Shown: positions 16,774-24,962 of the stretch, in pieces
Layout: every line of letters begins with the position of its first letter
Position numbering within the stretch: position 1 is the stretch's first letter
Origin: Pseudomonas iridis
Lineage (GTDB): Bacteria; Pseudomonadota; Gammaproteobacteria; Pseudomonadales; Pseudomonadaceae
Assembly (NCBI RefSeq): GCF_017980685.1
Contig: NZ_JACXXO010000001.1
Location: 248,001 to 312,000, forward strand
Length of the DNA: 64,000 nucleotides
Reading direction: 5' to 3'
Notes under the pieces: model-generated
Databases searched by the model: none
What the model saw: only the letters and a program-made list of their open reading frames with translations
What the model was told of the DNA's origin: nothing
Position numbers and translations under genes: made by a program

Positions 16774-16986
16774 TCCCCGGTAATAAACCCGTCCCTGGGC
16801 GCTTTGAGCTTCGAAGCGTCTGGACTGGCACCGCAAAATCCCTCTCCGCTTAAAAAACACTCATCCATTCTTTGAAAATCGACGAACGGCCATCAATGCC
16901 GCGCATTCGCCGGTATCCTTGCACGCGTCTAGATCAAGCGTTTCAGCAGGCTCGCTGCCCTGCGCTCGCTGTACATGGAGTGACGC

Positions 16987-17703
16987 ATGCGCAAATCATC
17001 CTGTTTATCGCTCGCTGGCCTGCTGGCTTGTTCGACTGCGCACGCGCAGATTTTCCAGCGTGAACTCGGTGATTTCGACCTCAAGCTCGGCACCACGCCC
17101 TCTCGCAGCATGGCGCAAGGACTGGTCAAACCGGCGTCCACCGGCTCGTTTCATGGCGGACTCGACCTCAGCCACGACAGTGGCCTCTATATCGGCCAGT
17201 ACGCGCCGAGCATGGGCATCACGCCGGGCAAGAACCTCGAAATCGATTCCTACGTCGGCTTTAAACAACCTTTCGACGAAACCCTCGGCTACGAAGTGGG
17301 GATGATTCACTACAGCTATCCCAAAGTGGACACCCTCGACAGCCAGGAATTGTTCGGTGGCCTGACCCTGCTCGGCAGCCGGTTCGGCATTGCCTTGAGC
17401 AACGATCCGGATAAACAGAACAACACGCTGTTTGCCGATCTGCGCGGCAATCAACCCTTCGGCATTGGTGTCAGCATGAAATACACCACCCACCAACTGA
17501 ATTCGCCGGTCGCGGTGGACGGTGGTTACGTCAGCAGTTTTACCGATTGGTCGGTGAAATTGTCCCGGCCTTTCATGGGCGTCGACCTCGACCTGATCTA
17601 CAGCAACTCCAGCCTCAGCGGCAGCGATTGCTCGGCTTATTCCGGGCACAACAGCGAGTGCGATGGCCTCGTCACACTCAAGGCTGCACGCGCGTTCTAT
17701 TGA
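16987..17703 (+). CDS. TorF-family putative outer-membrane porin
   Basis: 238 residues. Signal peptide ending STAHA before Q21, then an all-beta protein with paired amphipathic strands and the family's glycine-rich turns (GSFHGGLDLSHDSGLYIGQYAP, NLEIDSYVGFKQPFDETLGYEVGMIHYSYP, LKAARAFY ending on an aromatic residue as outer-membrane barrels do). This matches the TorF/Gcw_chp family (TIGR02001), putative porins near the torTSR-type loci in other bacteria. GGAG lies seven bases before the ATG. The channel substrate is unknown. Confidence 0.83.
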   Translation: MRKSSCLSLAGLLACSTAHAQIFQRELGDFDLKLGTTPSRSMAQGLVKPASTGSFHGGLDLSHDSGLYIGQYAPSMGITPGKNLEIDSYVGFKQPFDETLGYEVGMIHYSYPKVDTLDSQELFGGLTLLGSRFGIALSNDPDKQNNTLFADLRGNQPFGIGVSMKYTTHQLNSPVAVDGGYVSSFTDWSVKLSRPFMGVDLDLIYSNSSLSGSDCSAYSGHNSECDGLVTLKAARAFY

Positions 17704-17779
17704 TTGGCTGAACTGCCGGGTTCATTCTGCGTTCACATGAGAATCAGACCCTACGGCTGGCCATCGCAAGGATTCGCCT

Positions 17780-18649
17780 ATGTCTCGCTGGTTCAAACAC
17801 ATCGCTGCCCTGTTGATTTGCACCCTCGCCCTTGGCGCCTGCAGCCGCGTCGGCCTGGCGTATCGCAATCTCGACGTGATCATCCCGTGGACGCTCGGCG
17901 ACTACCTCGACATGAACGGCGAGCAAAAAGGCTGGTTCAACGAGCGCCTCCAGGAACACCTGAGCTGGCATTGCACCACGCAATTGCCGGGGTATCTCGA
18001 CTGGCTGGATCGTTTGCAAACGATGGTCGAAACCAATCAGGTCACTGACGAAGCGCTTCAGGCGCGCACCGTGGAAGCCAAAAACGCCATTGCCGAAACT
18101 GCGCGGGAGATCACCCCGTCAGCCATCGAACTTCTGCAAGGCCTGGACGACCAGCAGGTGGCGGAGATGAACGACGCGTTCGCCAAGGACCTGCGCAAAC
18201 GCCAGCAGGATTACGTCAAACCGCCATTGGCCGAGCAGATCAAGGAACGTGGCGAGCGCATGGAGAAACGTCTGAACGACTGGCTCGGCCCACTAAGCGC
18301 GACACAAAAACAGCGGGTGTTCGCTTGGACTAACGCCTTGGGCGATCAGAACACCCAATGGATTGCCAACCGTGAGCACTGGCAGAAGCAGTTCAGCGCT
18401 GCGGTTGCACAGCGCAAAAGTCCCGAATTCCCACAACGTATCGAGACCCTTCTGATCAATCGCGAGAGTTTATGGACCGCGGATTACCGCAAGGCCTACG
18501 CCAACACCGAGGCACAAGGACGAGCAATGGCAGTCGACCTGATGGCCGAGAGTACGCCGCAGCAGCGTAAGCGGTTGCTGAAGAAGATCGAGGGTGTGCG
18601 TAAAGATTTCAATGATCTGAAGTGTTTGAAGGCTGCACGAAATACTTAA
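17780..18649 (+). CDS. DUF6279 family lipoprotein
   Basis: 289 residues with a lipobox LALGAC (lipidated C21) after a short signal helix, so an anchored periplasmic lipoprotein. The rest is alpha-helical and charged, with the family's opening SRVGLAYRNLDVIIPWTLGD. Residue after the lipidated Cys is Ser, consistent with sorting to the outer membrane. It follows the TorF-like gene by 76 nt on the same strand and may be cotranscribed. Function unknown. A class B REPIN follows. Confidence 0.8.
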   Translation: MSRWFKHIAALLICTLALGACSRVGLAYRNLDVIIPWTLGDYLDMNGEQKGWFNERLQEHLSWHCTTQLPGYLDWLDRLQTMVETNQVTDEALQARTVEAKNAIAETAREITPSAIELLQGLDDQQVAEMNDAFAKDLRKRQQDYVKPPLAEQIKERGERMEKRLNDWLGPLSATQKQRVFAWTNALGDQNTQWIANREHWQKQFSAAVAQRKSPEFPQRIETLLINRESLWTADYRKAYANTEAQGRAMAVDLMAESTPQQRKRLLKKIEGVRKDFNDLKCLKAARNT

Positions 18650-18666
18650 GATCAATGCAAAACCAA

Positions 18667-18755
18667 TGTGGGAGCGAGCCTGCTCGCGAATGCGCTGTGT
18701 CAGACGCTTTGATGGTGGCTGACATACCGCATTCGCGAGCAGGCTCGCTCCCACA
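18667..18755. repeat. REPIN, class B
   Basis: Inverted pair of class B arms between the convergent lipoprotein gene and the 130-residue gene. Confidence 0.93.
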
Positions 18756-18773
18756 AGGGAGATTACTTCGAAG

Positions 18774-19166
18774 TCAGGCTATCTGCGCTTTGGACGCCAC
18801 TTCATCAAACGTCCCCTCTGCCAGTGCATCTTCCTGTTCATCCAGCACCTGACGCGGATGGTCATTCCCGGGAATGCTGCTGTCGATCAGGCTCAACAGG
18901 CTCGATCCCCGCGGAGTCAGACTGAAGTTATTGCCGGTGCTGCCTTCATCTTCGCCACGTGGCTCAATGTAACCGCGCAATAGCAGCAACCGCTCATATT
19001 CACAGGCCAGCGTTTTCAAGTGATCCAGATTCTCGATCGGCTCACCGGCGCTGGCTTTCGCTGCCGCGTAATCCTCGGCGTATTTACGAGGGGCGAAGCT
19101 TTCGCCAGCGCTGTTCTGCACTTCATGCAGCAATCGCTCAATCAAATCCCAGTTGTAAGTCGTCAT
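18774..19166 (-). CDS. Small protein, DUF2513/winged-helix-like, unknown
   Basis: 130 residues, soluble, acidic. The N-terminal NWDLIERLLHEVQN helix and the later LLLLRGYIEPRG... FSLTPRGSSLLSLI segment follow the helix-turn-wing pattern seen in DUF2513-type proteins, where a ligand- or DNA-binding role is suspected. The ATG is preceded by CAGG and, further out, GGAGG. The tail (LDEQEDALAEG) is disordered and acidic. The family assignment is tentative. Confidence 0.65.
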   Translation of the reverse strand: MTTYNWDLIERLLHEVQNSAGESFAPRKYAEDYAAAKASAGEPIENLDHLKTLACEYERLLLLRGYIEPRGEDEGSTGNNFSLTPRGSSLLSLIDSSIPGNDHPRQVLDEQEDALAEGTFDEVASKAQIA

Positions 19167-19296
19167 CCTGATTCAACCTCCGGTGCGCGTGATTTAGGGC
19201 GCGTTCATAGGTTGTGACCCGGGCGTGCCGCAGCCGTTCAGCCGCATTTTGCGCAGCGACCGACCGGCGGTCTGTCGAATTCCCGGCGGGTTAAAC

Positions 19297-19314
19297 GACT
19301 AGTCTGAAACAGAC
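19297..19314. promoter_or_regulatory. Candidate TetR-type operator before the DUF899 gene
   Basis: Two overlapping palindromes: GACTAGTC (19297-19304) and GTCTG-AAA-CAGAC (19302-19314), 28 nt before the DUF899 ATG. GACTAGTC cores are typical of several TetR-family sites; no TetR gene is in the window. Confidence 0.4.
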
Positions 19315-19341
19315 GGTTTCAACCCCGCAGGAGAAATCATC

Positions 19342-20076
19342 ATGAACGTTGAGAATCATCCGGTGGTATCGCGCGAAGAATGGCTCGCCGCCCGTAAGCA
19401 ACACCTGATCCATGAAAAAGCATTCACCCAGGAACGTGACCGCCTCAGCGCGGAACGCCGCGCACTGCCTTGGGTAAAGATCGATAAGGACTATCATTTT
19501 CAGGGGCCAAACGGCGAACTGAGACTCGCCGATCTGTTCGGCAAAAACAGCCAACTGGTGATTTACCACTTCATGTTCGCCAAGGGTTGGGAGCAGGGCT
19601 GTAAGGGTTGCTCATTCCTCAGCGACCACATCGATGGCGCCAATCAGCATCTGGCCCATCACGACATTGCCGTGGTGGCTGTCTCCCATGCACCGTTCAA
19701 CGAGTTTCAGGACTTTAAACGGCGGATGGGCTGGAGGTTCGACTGGGTGTCGTCAGAAGGTTGCGACTTCAACTATGACTTCGGCGTTTGCCCGGATGCT
19801 GAAGAGGTCGCAGCTGGAAAGGCTATCTACAACTACGAAAAGACTGACAGCGCGGAGGAAGAGCTGCCGGGGCTGAGCGTGTTTTATCGCAATGATAAGG
19901 GTGAGATTTTTCACACCTACTCAACGTATGCCCGAGGGCTGGACATGCTGGTCGGCGCGTACAACTACCTCGACCTTACGCCCAAGGGCAGAAATGAGGA
20001 CGAGATCATGGAATGGGTGCGCCATCATGACCGGTATGAGGGGGTAAACCGATCCAGTTGCTGCCACGAAACTTAG
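19342..20076 (+). CDS. DUF899 family thioredoxin-fold protein
   Basis: 244 residues. DUF899 proteins have a thioredoxin-like fold; the motif is complete here: YHFQGPNGELRLADLFGKNSQLVIYHFMFAK, then WEQGCKGCSFLSDHIDG with a CxxC, and the FRRRMGWRFDWVSS-like segment (FKRRMGWRFDWVSSEG). The C-terminal region (LPGLSVFYRND, FHTYSTYARGLDMLVGAYNYLDLTP) is also canonical. AGGAG lies 8 nt before the ATG. Biochemical role unknown; such genes are often under TetR control. It is monocistronic here. Confidence 0.88.
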   Translation: MNVENHPVVSREEWLAARKQHLIHEKAFTQERDRLSAERRALPWVKIDKDYHFQGPNGELRLADLFGKNSQLVIYHFMFAKGWEQGCKGCSFLSDHIDGANQHLAHHDIAVVAVSHAPFNEFQDFKRRMGWRFDWVSSEGCDFNYDFGVCPDAEEVAAGKAIYNYEKTDSAEEELPGLSVFYRNDKGEIFHTYSTYARGLDMLVGAYNYLDLTPKGRNEDEIMEWVRHHDRYEGVNRSSCCHET

Positions 20077-20110
20077 TCTTGGATACCGTGTCATCGCCAT
20101 TGTGAGAAGC

Positions 20111-20150
20111 CTCGCTCCCATGAAGTCTGCGAAGGATTGATGGGAGCGAG
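20111..20150. repeat. Degenerate class B half-palindrome
   Basis: CTCGCTCCCAT and ATGGGAGCGAG around a 19-nt spacer that keeps GCGAAG; a worn REP remnant that could act as a weak stop after the DUF899 gene. Confidence 0.55.
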
Positions 20151-20219
20151 ACTGAACTTTTAACAGGCCAAAGCCCTCAACCGTTTAACCCGCCTTAACC
20201 GGAACTGAGGCCTGCTCCC

Positions 20220-20495
20220 ATGAAAACCCTGATCAAGCTCACCCTCGCTGCCACCCTCGCCTGCGCCCTGCCCGTTTGGGCCTGCACGCCCGAAGAAGCC
20301 ACGGCCAAACGTGAACAACTGGCCAAGGAAGTCACTCGACTCACCGAACAGAATCCAGCCAAGGCCAAAGAGATCAATGCTGAATTGCAGAAGATGGACC
20401 TGGGCACGGCCAGTGCGGATTTGCCGGACAAGTGCCAGTTGATTGATCAGCGGTTGAAAGAGCTGAATTCGGCTGAGAAGAAAGCAGACAGCTAA
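20220..20495 (+). CDS. Small exported protein, unknown
   Basis: 91 residues. Signal peptide MKTLIKLTLAATLACALPVWA, then a mature helical protein rich in Lys, Glu and Ala with two cysteines (C22 at the mature N terminus and one in LPDKCQLIDQRL), which could form a disulfide. The bulky Trp before Ala-Cys argues against a lipobox. GAGG lies nine bases before the ATG. It forms a predicted periplasmic helical hairpin; no family is recognised. Confidence 0.7.
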   Translation: MKTLIKLTLAATLACALPVWACTPEEATAKREQLAKEVTRLTEQNPAKAKEINAELQKMDLGTASADLPDKCQLIDQRLKELNSAEKKADS

Positions 20496-20496
20496 A

Positions 20497-20594
20497 AATC
20501 AAAAGGTCGTCCGAACGCGGCCCGAGCCCTCGGCAGCTCCTACATGGGATTGATGGTCCACCTGTAGGAGCTGCCGAAGGCTGCGATCTTTTTG
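20497..20594. repeat. REPIN, class A (degenerate left arm)
   Basis: Class A inverted pair whose left arm reads GGCCCGAGCCCTCGGCAGCT; it directly precedes the AT-rich control region of the C70 protease gene. Confidence 0.85.
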
Positions 20595-20601
20595 AGCCTG
20601 A

Positions 20602-20639
20602 AAATGCATAAATGCATTTATTTTATTGCACAAATGCAT
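20602..20639. promoter_or_regulatory. AAATGCAT repeat array upstream of the C70 protease
   Basis: AAATGCAT at 20602-20609, its inverted copy ATGCATTT at 20612-20619 (perfect 8-2-8 palindrome), and a third direct copy at 20632-20639, exactly 30 nt from the first. It is set in an AT-rich stretch about 140 nt before the gene. This looks like a cooperative operator; the regulator is unknown. Confidence 0.5.
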
Positions 20640-20775
20640 ATTCAGGCTAAGGTTACCTCGAGCAAGGAGATCGGAACGCGCCATCCAACATGGCACCCCT
20701 TTACACCGATCGCTCAGTAACACCGCAACACACTCACAAGCTGGACGCTTGTTTTCACTCATGGAGGATTGAAAA

Positions 20776-21375
20776 ATGTTAACCAATGAAGCAACCCGTT
20801 TTACCGCCGAGACCCTGCCAAGGTGTCTTATCGGCCACCTGGTCGACCCGCAACTGGTCGACGTCGAAGCATCGGCGCAGCCCCGCGCATTCGCCGCTGG
20901 CAGCCTCAACTTCACGATGCAGAAGCAAACCCAGACCAACTGGTGCTGGGCGGCCGTTTCCGCTTCAGTCGGCAACTATTACGGCACCGGGTCGTGGACT
21001 CAGTGCGGTGTTGCCAGTTCGGAATTGAACCGCAACTGCTGTAATCAGCCGGGGCCGTGCAACGTCTATGGCTACCTGGACACCGCCCTGCGCACCACGC
21101 GCAGTTATAACGGCATGAATCAGGGGTCGCTGCAGATGTCGGCCATTCAGAACCAGATCAACATGGGCCGCCCCGTCGGCCTGCGCTGTGCCTGGTACGG
21201 CGGCGGTGCGCACTTCCTGACGATCTATGGCACCAATGGCAACTACGTACTGGTCGCAGACTCGATCTACGGCTATTCGACCCGCACGCTGAACACATTC
21301 CCCGGTTCTTACAACGGCGGCGGCAACTGGACCAACACTTACTTCACCGCAAAAAACCAGGGGGCGACCTTATGA
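20776..21375 (+). CDS. AvrRpt2/C70-type papain-like cysteine protease
   Basis: 199 residues. The core after residue 44 matches the C70 (AvrRpt2) family: QTNWCWAAVSASVGNYY with catalytic C57, TQCGVASSEL...NCCNQPGPCN, GGGAHFLTIYG with H146 and VADSIYG with D162. The C-H and H-D spacings (89 and 16) are close to the AvrRpt2 triad C122/H208/D226 (86 and 18). The first 44 residues form a separate, non-hydrophobic leader, not a Sec signal, perhaps a propeptide or export tag. No AvrRpt2 self-cleavage motif (VPxFGxW) is seen. ATG follows GGAGG by 9 nt. The next gene overlaps by 4 nt. Target and secretion route are unknown. Confidence 0.85.
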   Translation: MLTNEATRFTAETLPRCLIGHLVDPQLVDVEASAQPRAFAAGSLNFTMQKQTQTNWCWAAVSASVGNYYGTGSWTQCGVASSELNRNCCNQPGPCNVYGYLDTALRTTRSYNGMNQGSLQMSAIQNQINMGRPVGLRCAWYGGGAHFLTIYGTNGNYVLVADSIYGYSTRTLNTFPGSYNGGGNWTNTYFTAKNQGATL

Positions 21376-21971
21376 ACCTGACTTATCCAAAGGCGCCTTC
21401 CAACGGCGTACAGACCTTGCGTCCGGCTCTGCAAGCCGCCCTGCAAACCCAAGGCTTTGGCGCCAACCGCCAATTCGCTAACGCCTCACCTGCGAAGATC
21501 AGCCTCAGTGAGGCCTGGCGCGGTTACTCGCTGAATCTGGAGGACTTGAGCAACGGCAAAGGTCTGCAAGACGCGCGGCTGGGCGACTGGCATTACCTGG
21601 TGTTCGCCGATGGCGTAACGATTGCCGATGCGCAACTGGCCGAAGTACGCGGCCACGTCGAATTTGCCTCGTTGAACCACGGGACATTCGCCGCCGCTGC
21701 CGTCGGTGCGCTGAAACTGGCGGAGCAGTCGCCGGCATTGCAGGGCAAAACCGTGGAACCGCGGCTGCTGTTCGTCTCGGCACTGCACGTTGTGGCGATC
21801 TGGCTGCACGCGGACGGTGAAGATCTGCTGATTCCGATTGAGCCGACGCCCAAGGAACTGGCGACAACCCGGTTGTACAACGAGGCCGCGCTGCTAGCGT
21901 TGCTGAAACCGGCCGCTGACACGGCAAAGCAACGTTTTGATGCCGACACCAGCGGTCTGCTCGGGAGCTGA
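21372..21971 (+). CDS. Unknown partner of the C70 protease
   Basis: 199 residues, no cysteine, no signal peptide or membrane helix. It overlaps the protease gene by ATGA, so it is translationally coupled. N-terminal 45 residues are likely helical; the middle (GDWHYLVFADGVTIADAQLAEV, RLLFVSALHVVAIWLHADGEDLLIPIEPTP) looks like a mixed alpha/beta domain with exposed strands, and the C terminus is helical. I recognise no family. Inference from the coupling: an inhibitor, chaperone or co-secreted partner of the protease. A bidirectional terminator follows at once, so the pair is a closed two-gene unit. Confidence 0.75.
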   Translation: MNLTYPKAPSNGVQTLRPALQAALQTQGFGANRQFANASPAKISLSEAWRGYSLNLEDLSNGKGLQDARLGDWHYLVFADGVTIADAQLAEVRGHVEFASLNHGTFAAAAVGALKLAEQSPALQGKTVEPRLLFVSALHVVAIWLHADGEDLLIPIEPTPKELATTRLYNEAALLALLKPAADTAKQRFDADTSGLLGS

Positions 21972-21990
21972 CAAATCCCGGCCATAAAAA

Positions 21991-22014
21991 AACCCGGACA
22001 CTGTCCGGGTTTTT
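21991..22014. terminator. Bidirectional intrinsic terminator
   Basis: AACCCGGAC-ACT-GTCCGGGTT with A-run before and T-run after, between the convergent protease module and DEAD-box helicase gene. Confidence 0.93.
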
Positions 22015-22031
22015 CATGCGCCTGAAACGAC

Positions 22032-23372
22032 TTACTCAGCCGCTGGCTCTGCCGGCTTGCGGCGCTTGAGCGGGGCCATGCCGTCGCTGCTGACCAGAGC
22101 ATCTGGCTTGGGACGGTTGACGCTCTTGCGCTTGGTCGGCGTCTTGGCGGCAGTTTTCTTCTTGTCACCCTTGCCGTCGGTCTTTTTCTTCTTCACGCCA
22201 ACGGCTTTGCCCGAGGCCTTGACCTTCTTCGGTCCGCCGTAGGTGCCTTTGACTTCCTTGATGGTGCGGCGCTCGAAGCTCTGCTTCAGATAGCGCTCGA
22301 TGCTCGACATCAGGTTCCAGTCGCCGTGGCAGATCAGCGAGATCGCCAGACCGTCGTTACCGGCACGGCCGGTACGACCGATACGGTGCACGTATTCGTC
22401 GCCGCTACGTGGCATGTCGAAGTTGATCACCATGTCCAGACCATCAACGTCCAGACCACGGGCCGCAACGTCGGTCGCCACCAGAATCTTCACACCCCCC
22501 TGCTTCAGACGGTCGATCGCCAGTTTGCGATCCTTCTGGTCTTTCTCGCCGTGCAGCACGAACGCCTTGTATTCCTGAGCCACGAGACGGCCGTATATGC
22601 GGTCGGCCATGGCGCGGGTGTTGGTGAAGACGATGGCTTTCTGGTAGGTCTCGTTGGCCAGCAGCCAGTTCACAATCTGTTCTTTGTGCTGGTTGTGGTC
22701 AGCGGTGATCACCTGCTGACGGGTGGTCGAATTCAGCTGGCTGACCGCGTTGAGCTGCAAGTGCTCAGGGTTGTTCAGCACCTTGGCGATCATCTCGCGC
22801 AGGCCCGAACCACCGGTGGTGGCGGAGAACAGCATGGTTTGCTGACGGTTCGGGCATTCGTCGACCAGACGTTGCACGTCTTCGGAGAAACCCATGTCGA
22901 GCATACGGTCGGCTTCGTCGAGCACCAGCACTTCGACTTCCTTGAGGTCGAGGTTGCCGGCGTTCAGTTGCTCGATCATCCGGCCCGGGGTGCCGATGAG
23001 GATGTCCGGCACCTTGCGCAACATGGCGGCCTGGACCTTGAAGTCTTCACCACCGGTGATCAGGCCGGACTTGATGAACGTGAACTGCGCAAAGCGTTCC
23101 ACTTCCTTCAAGGTCTGCTGGGCCAGTTCACGGGTCGGCAGCAGGATCAGGGTCTTGATGCTGACGCGAACCTTGGCCGGGCCGATCAGGCGATTGAGGA
23201 TCGGCAGGACAAAAGCGGCGGTCTTGCCGCTACCGGTTTGCGCAGTCACCCGCAAATCACGCCCTTGGAGCGCCAGCGGAATGGCCGCGGCTTGCACAGG
23301 CGTTGGCTCGACAAATTTCAGCTCGGCCACAGCTTTTAGCAGGCGTTCGTGCAGGGCGAATTGGGAAAACAC
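22032..23372 (-). CDS. DEAD-box RNA helicase
   Basis: 446 residues. All helicase motifs are present: AQTGSGKTA (I), PTRELA (Ia), TPGRM (Ib), VLDEADRMLD (II), SATT (III), VFTNTR (IV), ATDVAARGLD (V) and HRIGRTGRAG (VI). A lysine-rich basic tail of about 90 residues (KKKKTDGKGDKKKTAAKTP...) will bind RNA. The reading frame extends upstream, but GTG at 23372 with GAGGTAG ahead gives VFSQFALHERLLKAV, the family start. Likely roles are ribosome assembly or mRNA turnover at low temperature; the exact paralogue (SrmB/RhlE-like) is not settled. A TATGCA...TGCATA hairpin (23390-23411) lies just before the ribosome site. Confidence 0.9.
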   Translation of the reverse strand: MFSQFALHERLLKAVAELKFVEPTPVQAAAIPLALQGRDLRVTAQTGSGKTAAFVLPILNRLIGPAKVRVSIKTLILLPTRELAQQTLKEVERFAQFTFIKSGLITGGEDFKVQAAMLRKVPDILIGTPGRMIEQLNAGNLDLKEVEVLVLDEADRMLDMGFSEDVQRLVDECPNRQQTMLFSATTGGSGLREMIAKVLNNPEHLQLNAVSQLNSTTRQQVITADHNQHKEQIVNWLLANETYQKAIVFTNTRAMADRIYGRLVAQEYKAFVLHGEKDQKDRKLAIDRLKQGGVKILVATDVAARGLDVDGLDMVINFDMPRSGDEYVHRIGRTGRAGNDGLAISLICHGDWNLMSSIERYLKQSFERRTIKEVKGTYGGPKKVKASGKAVGVKKKKTDGKGDKKKTAAKTPTKRKSVNRPKPDALVSSDGMAPLKRRKPAEPAAE

Positions 23373-23563
23373 GGGTGCTACCTCGAAGATATGCAAAAAA
23401 ACAGCTGCATAGGTTACCGGTTTCGAGCGCTCAGGCCGAGTTTCTTTATACAAACGGCGTGAATCAGTGGCTTTTTTGTTGCTCGATTTGTCTCTTACGG
23501 TAATACACAGCGGCTTAAATGCTCTAATCGCCCATCGCGCCTTACAGAAGAATCGTTTCTCTC

Positions 23564-24862
23564 ATGGATTTCAAACAGCTCTGGCTCAACGCCCAGGACC
23601 TCTGGGGTACCCTCGAACAGCATCCGATCTTGCAGGCCGGTCTGGCCTTGACGGTTTTACTGGTGATCGCGCTGGTGCTCGGACGAGTGGCGCGTTATCT
23701 GATTCTGCACGCCAGCCGCATGCTCGGTCGTCAACCGGCCCTGCACTGGATCAACGACTTTCGCCACAACAAGGTGTTTCAGCGACTGGCGCAGATGACG
23801 CCGTCGCTGGTCATCCAGTTCGGCCTGCATCTGGTGCCCGAGCTGAGCAAAACCGCGATGACCTTCCTCGGTAACGTGGCGCTGTCGTTCACCATCCTCT
23901 TCCTGCTGCTGTCGATCAGCGCCCTGCTCAATGCCCTGCTCGATATCTACGCGCGCACCGAACACGCCCGTACGCGCTCGATCAAAGGCTACGTGCAACT
24001 GGCAAAAATGGTCCTGTACGTGTTTGGCGCGATCATCATCGTCGCCACGCTGATCGATCGTTCGCCACTGTTGCTGCTGTCGGGTCTGGGTGCGATGTCG
24101 GCGGTGATCCTGTTGGTCTACAAGGACACGCTGCTGTCGTTTGTCGCCAGCGTGCAATTGACCAGCAACGACATGCTGCGGGTCGGCGACTGGATCGAGA
24201 TGCCGCAGGTCGGCGCCGACGGTGATGTGGTCGATATCACTCTGCACACGGTCAAGGTGCAGAATTTCGACAAGACCATCGTCTCGATCCCGACCTGGCG
24301 CCTGATGTCCGAGTCGTTCAAGAACTGGCGCGGCATGCAGCAGTCCGGTGGCCGGCGGATCAAGCGCAGCCTGTTCATCGATGCCAGCGGCGTGCGCTTC
24401 ATTCGCGATGACGAGGAAGCGAAGTTGTCCCAGGTGCATCTGCTGACCGACTACATGGGCCGCAAGAAAGCCGAGCTCAAGGCGTGGAACGAGGCGCAGG
24501 GTAATGTCGCGGCCATGTCGGCGAATCGCCGGCGCATGACCAACATCGGTACCTTTCGCGCTTATGCGCTGGCTTATCTGAAGAGCCACCCGGAAATTCA
24601 ACCGAACATGACCTGCATGGTCCGCCAGATGCAGACCACGGCGCAGGGCATTCCGCTGGAGATCTACTGCTTCACCCGCACCACGGTGTGGGCGGACTAC
24701 GAGCGGATTCAGGGGGATATTTTCGATTACCTGCTGGCAGTGCTGCCGGAATTTGGACTGAGCTTGTATCAGCAGCCGAGTGGCGGGGATTTGCGCTCGG
24801 GGTTGATGCCGGCGGTGTTGGGCGCGGCCAGCATCCCAGAGCCTGAAAAACACCTGATGTAA
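23564..24862 (+). CDS. YbdG-type mechanosensitive channel (MscS family)
   Basis: 432 residues. Five N-terminal membrane helices, then the pore helix and MscS beta domain: LSGLGAMSAVILLVYKDTLLSFVASVQLTSNDMLRVGDWIEMPQVGADGDVVDITLHTVKVQNFDKTIVSIPTW. The long insertion after GWxGMQQSGGRRIKRSLFID marks the YbdG/MscM miniconductance group. It opens under membrane tension to protect against osmotic downshift. It is divergent from the helicase gene with 190 nt between starts. A class A REPIN follows. Confidence 0.88.
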   Translation: MDFKQLWLNAQDLWGTLEQHPILQAGLALTVLLVIALVLGRVARYLILHASRMLGRQPALHWINDFRHNKVFQRLAQMTPSLVIQFGLHLVPELSKTAMTFLGNVALSFTILFLLLSISALLNALLDIYARTEHARTRSIKGYVQLAKMVLYVFGAIIIVATLIDRSPLLLLSGLGAMSAVILLVYKDTLLSFVASVQLTSNDMLRVGDWIEMPQVGADGDVVDITLHTVKVQNFDKTIVSIPTWRLMSESFKNWRGMQQSGGRRIKRSLFIDASGVRFIRDDEEAKLSQVHLLTDYMGRKKAELKAWNEAQGNVAAMSANRRRMTNIGTFRAYALAYLKSHPEIQPNMTCMVRQMQTTAQGIPLEIYCFTRTTVWADYERIQGDIFDYLLAVLPEFGLSLYQQPSGGDLRSGLMPAVLGAASIPEPEKHLM

Positions 24863-24873
24863 CCCACGATCCG

Positions 24874-24957
24874 TGTAGGAGCTGCCGAAGGCTGCGATCT
24901 TTTGATTGTGCTTTTAAGAGCAAGATCAAAAGATCGCAGCCTGCGGCAGCTCCTACA
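24874..24957. repeat. REPIN, class A
   Basis: Well-conserved class A inverted pair, 11 nt after the channel gene stop and 5 nt before the stop of the convergent EamA gene. Confidence 0.94.
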
Positions 24958-24962
24958 AGGGC

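Noticed and set aside
20497-22014. C70 module as a genomic island or prophage cargo
   Set aside because: No integrase, att-like repeats or tRNA next to it, and codon use looks like the neighbours; only the upstream 170 nt is AT-rich.
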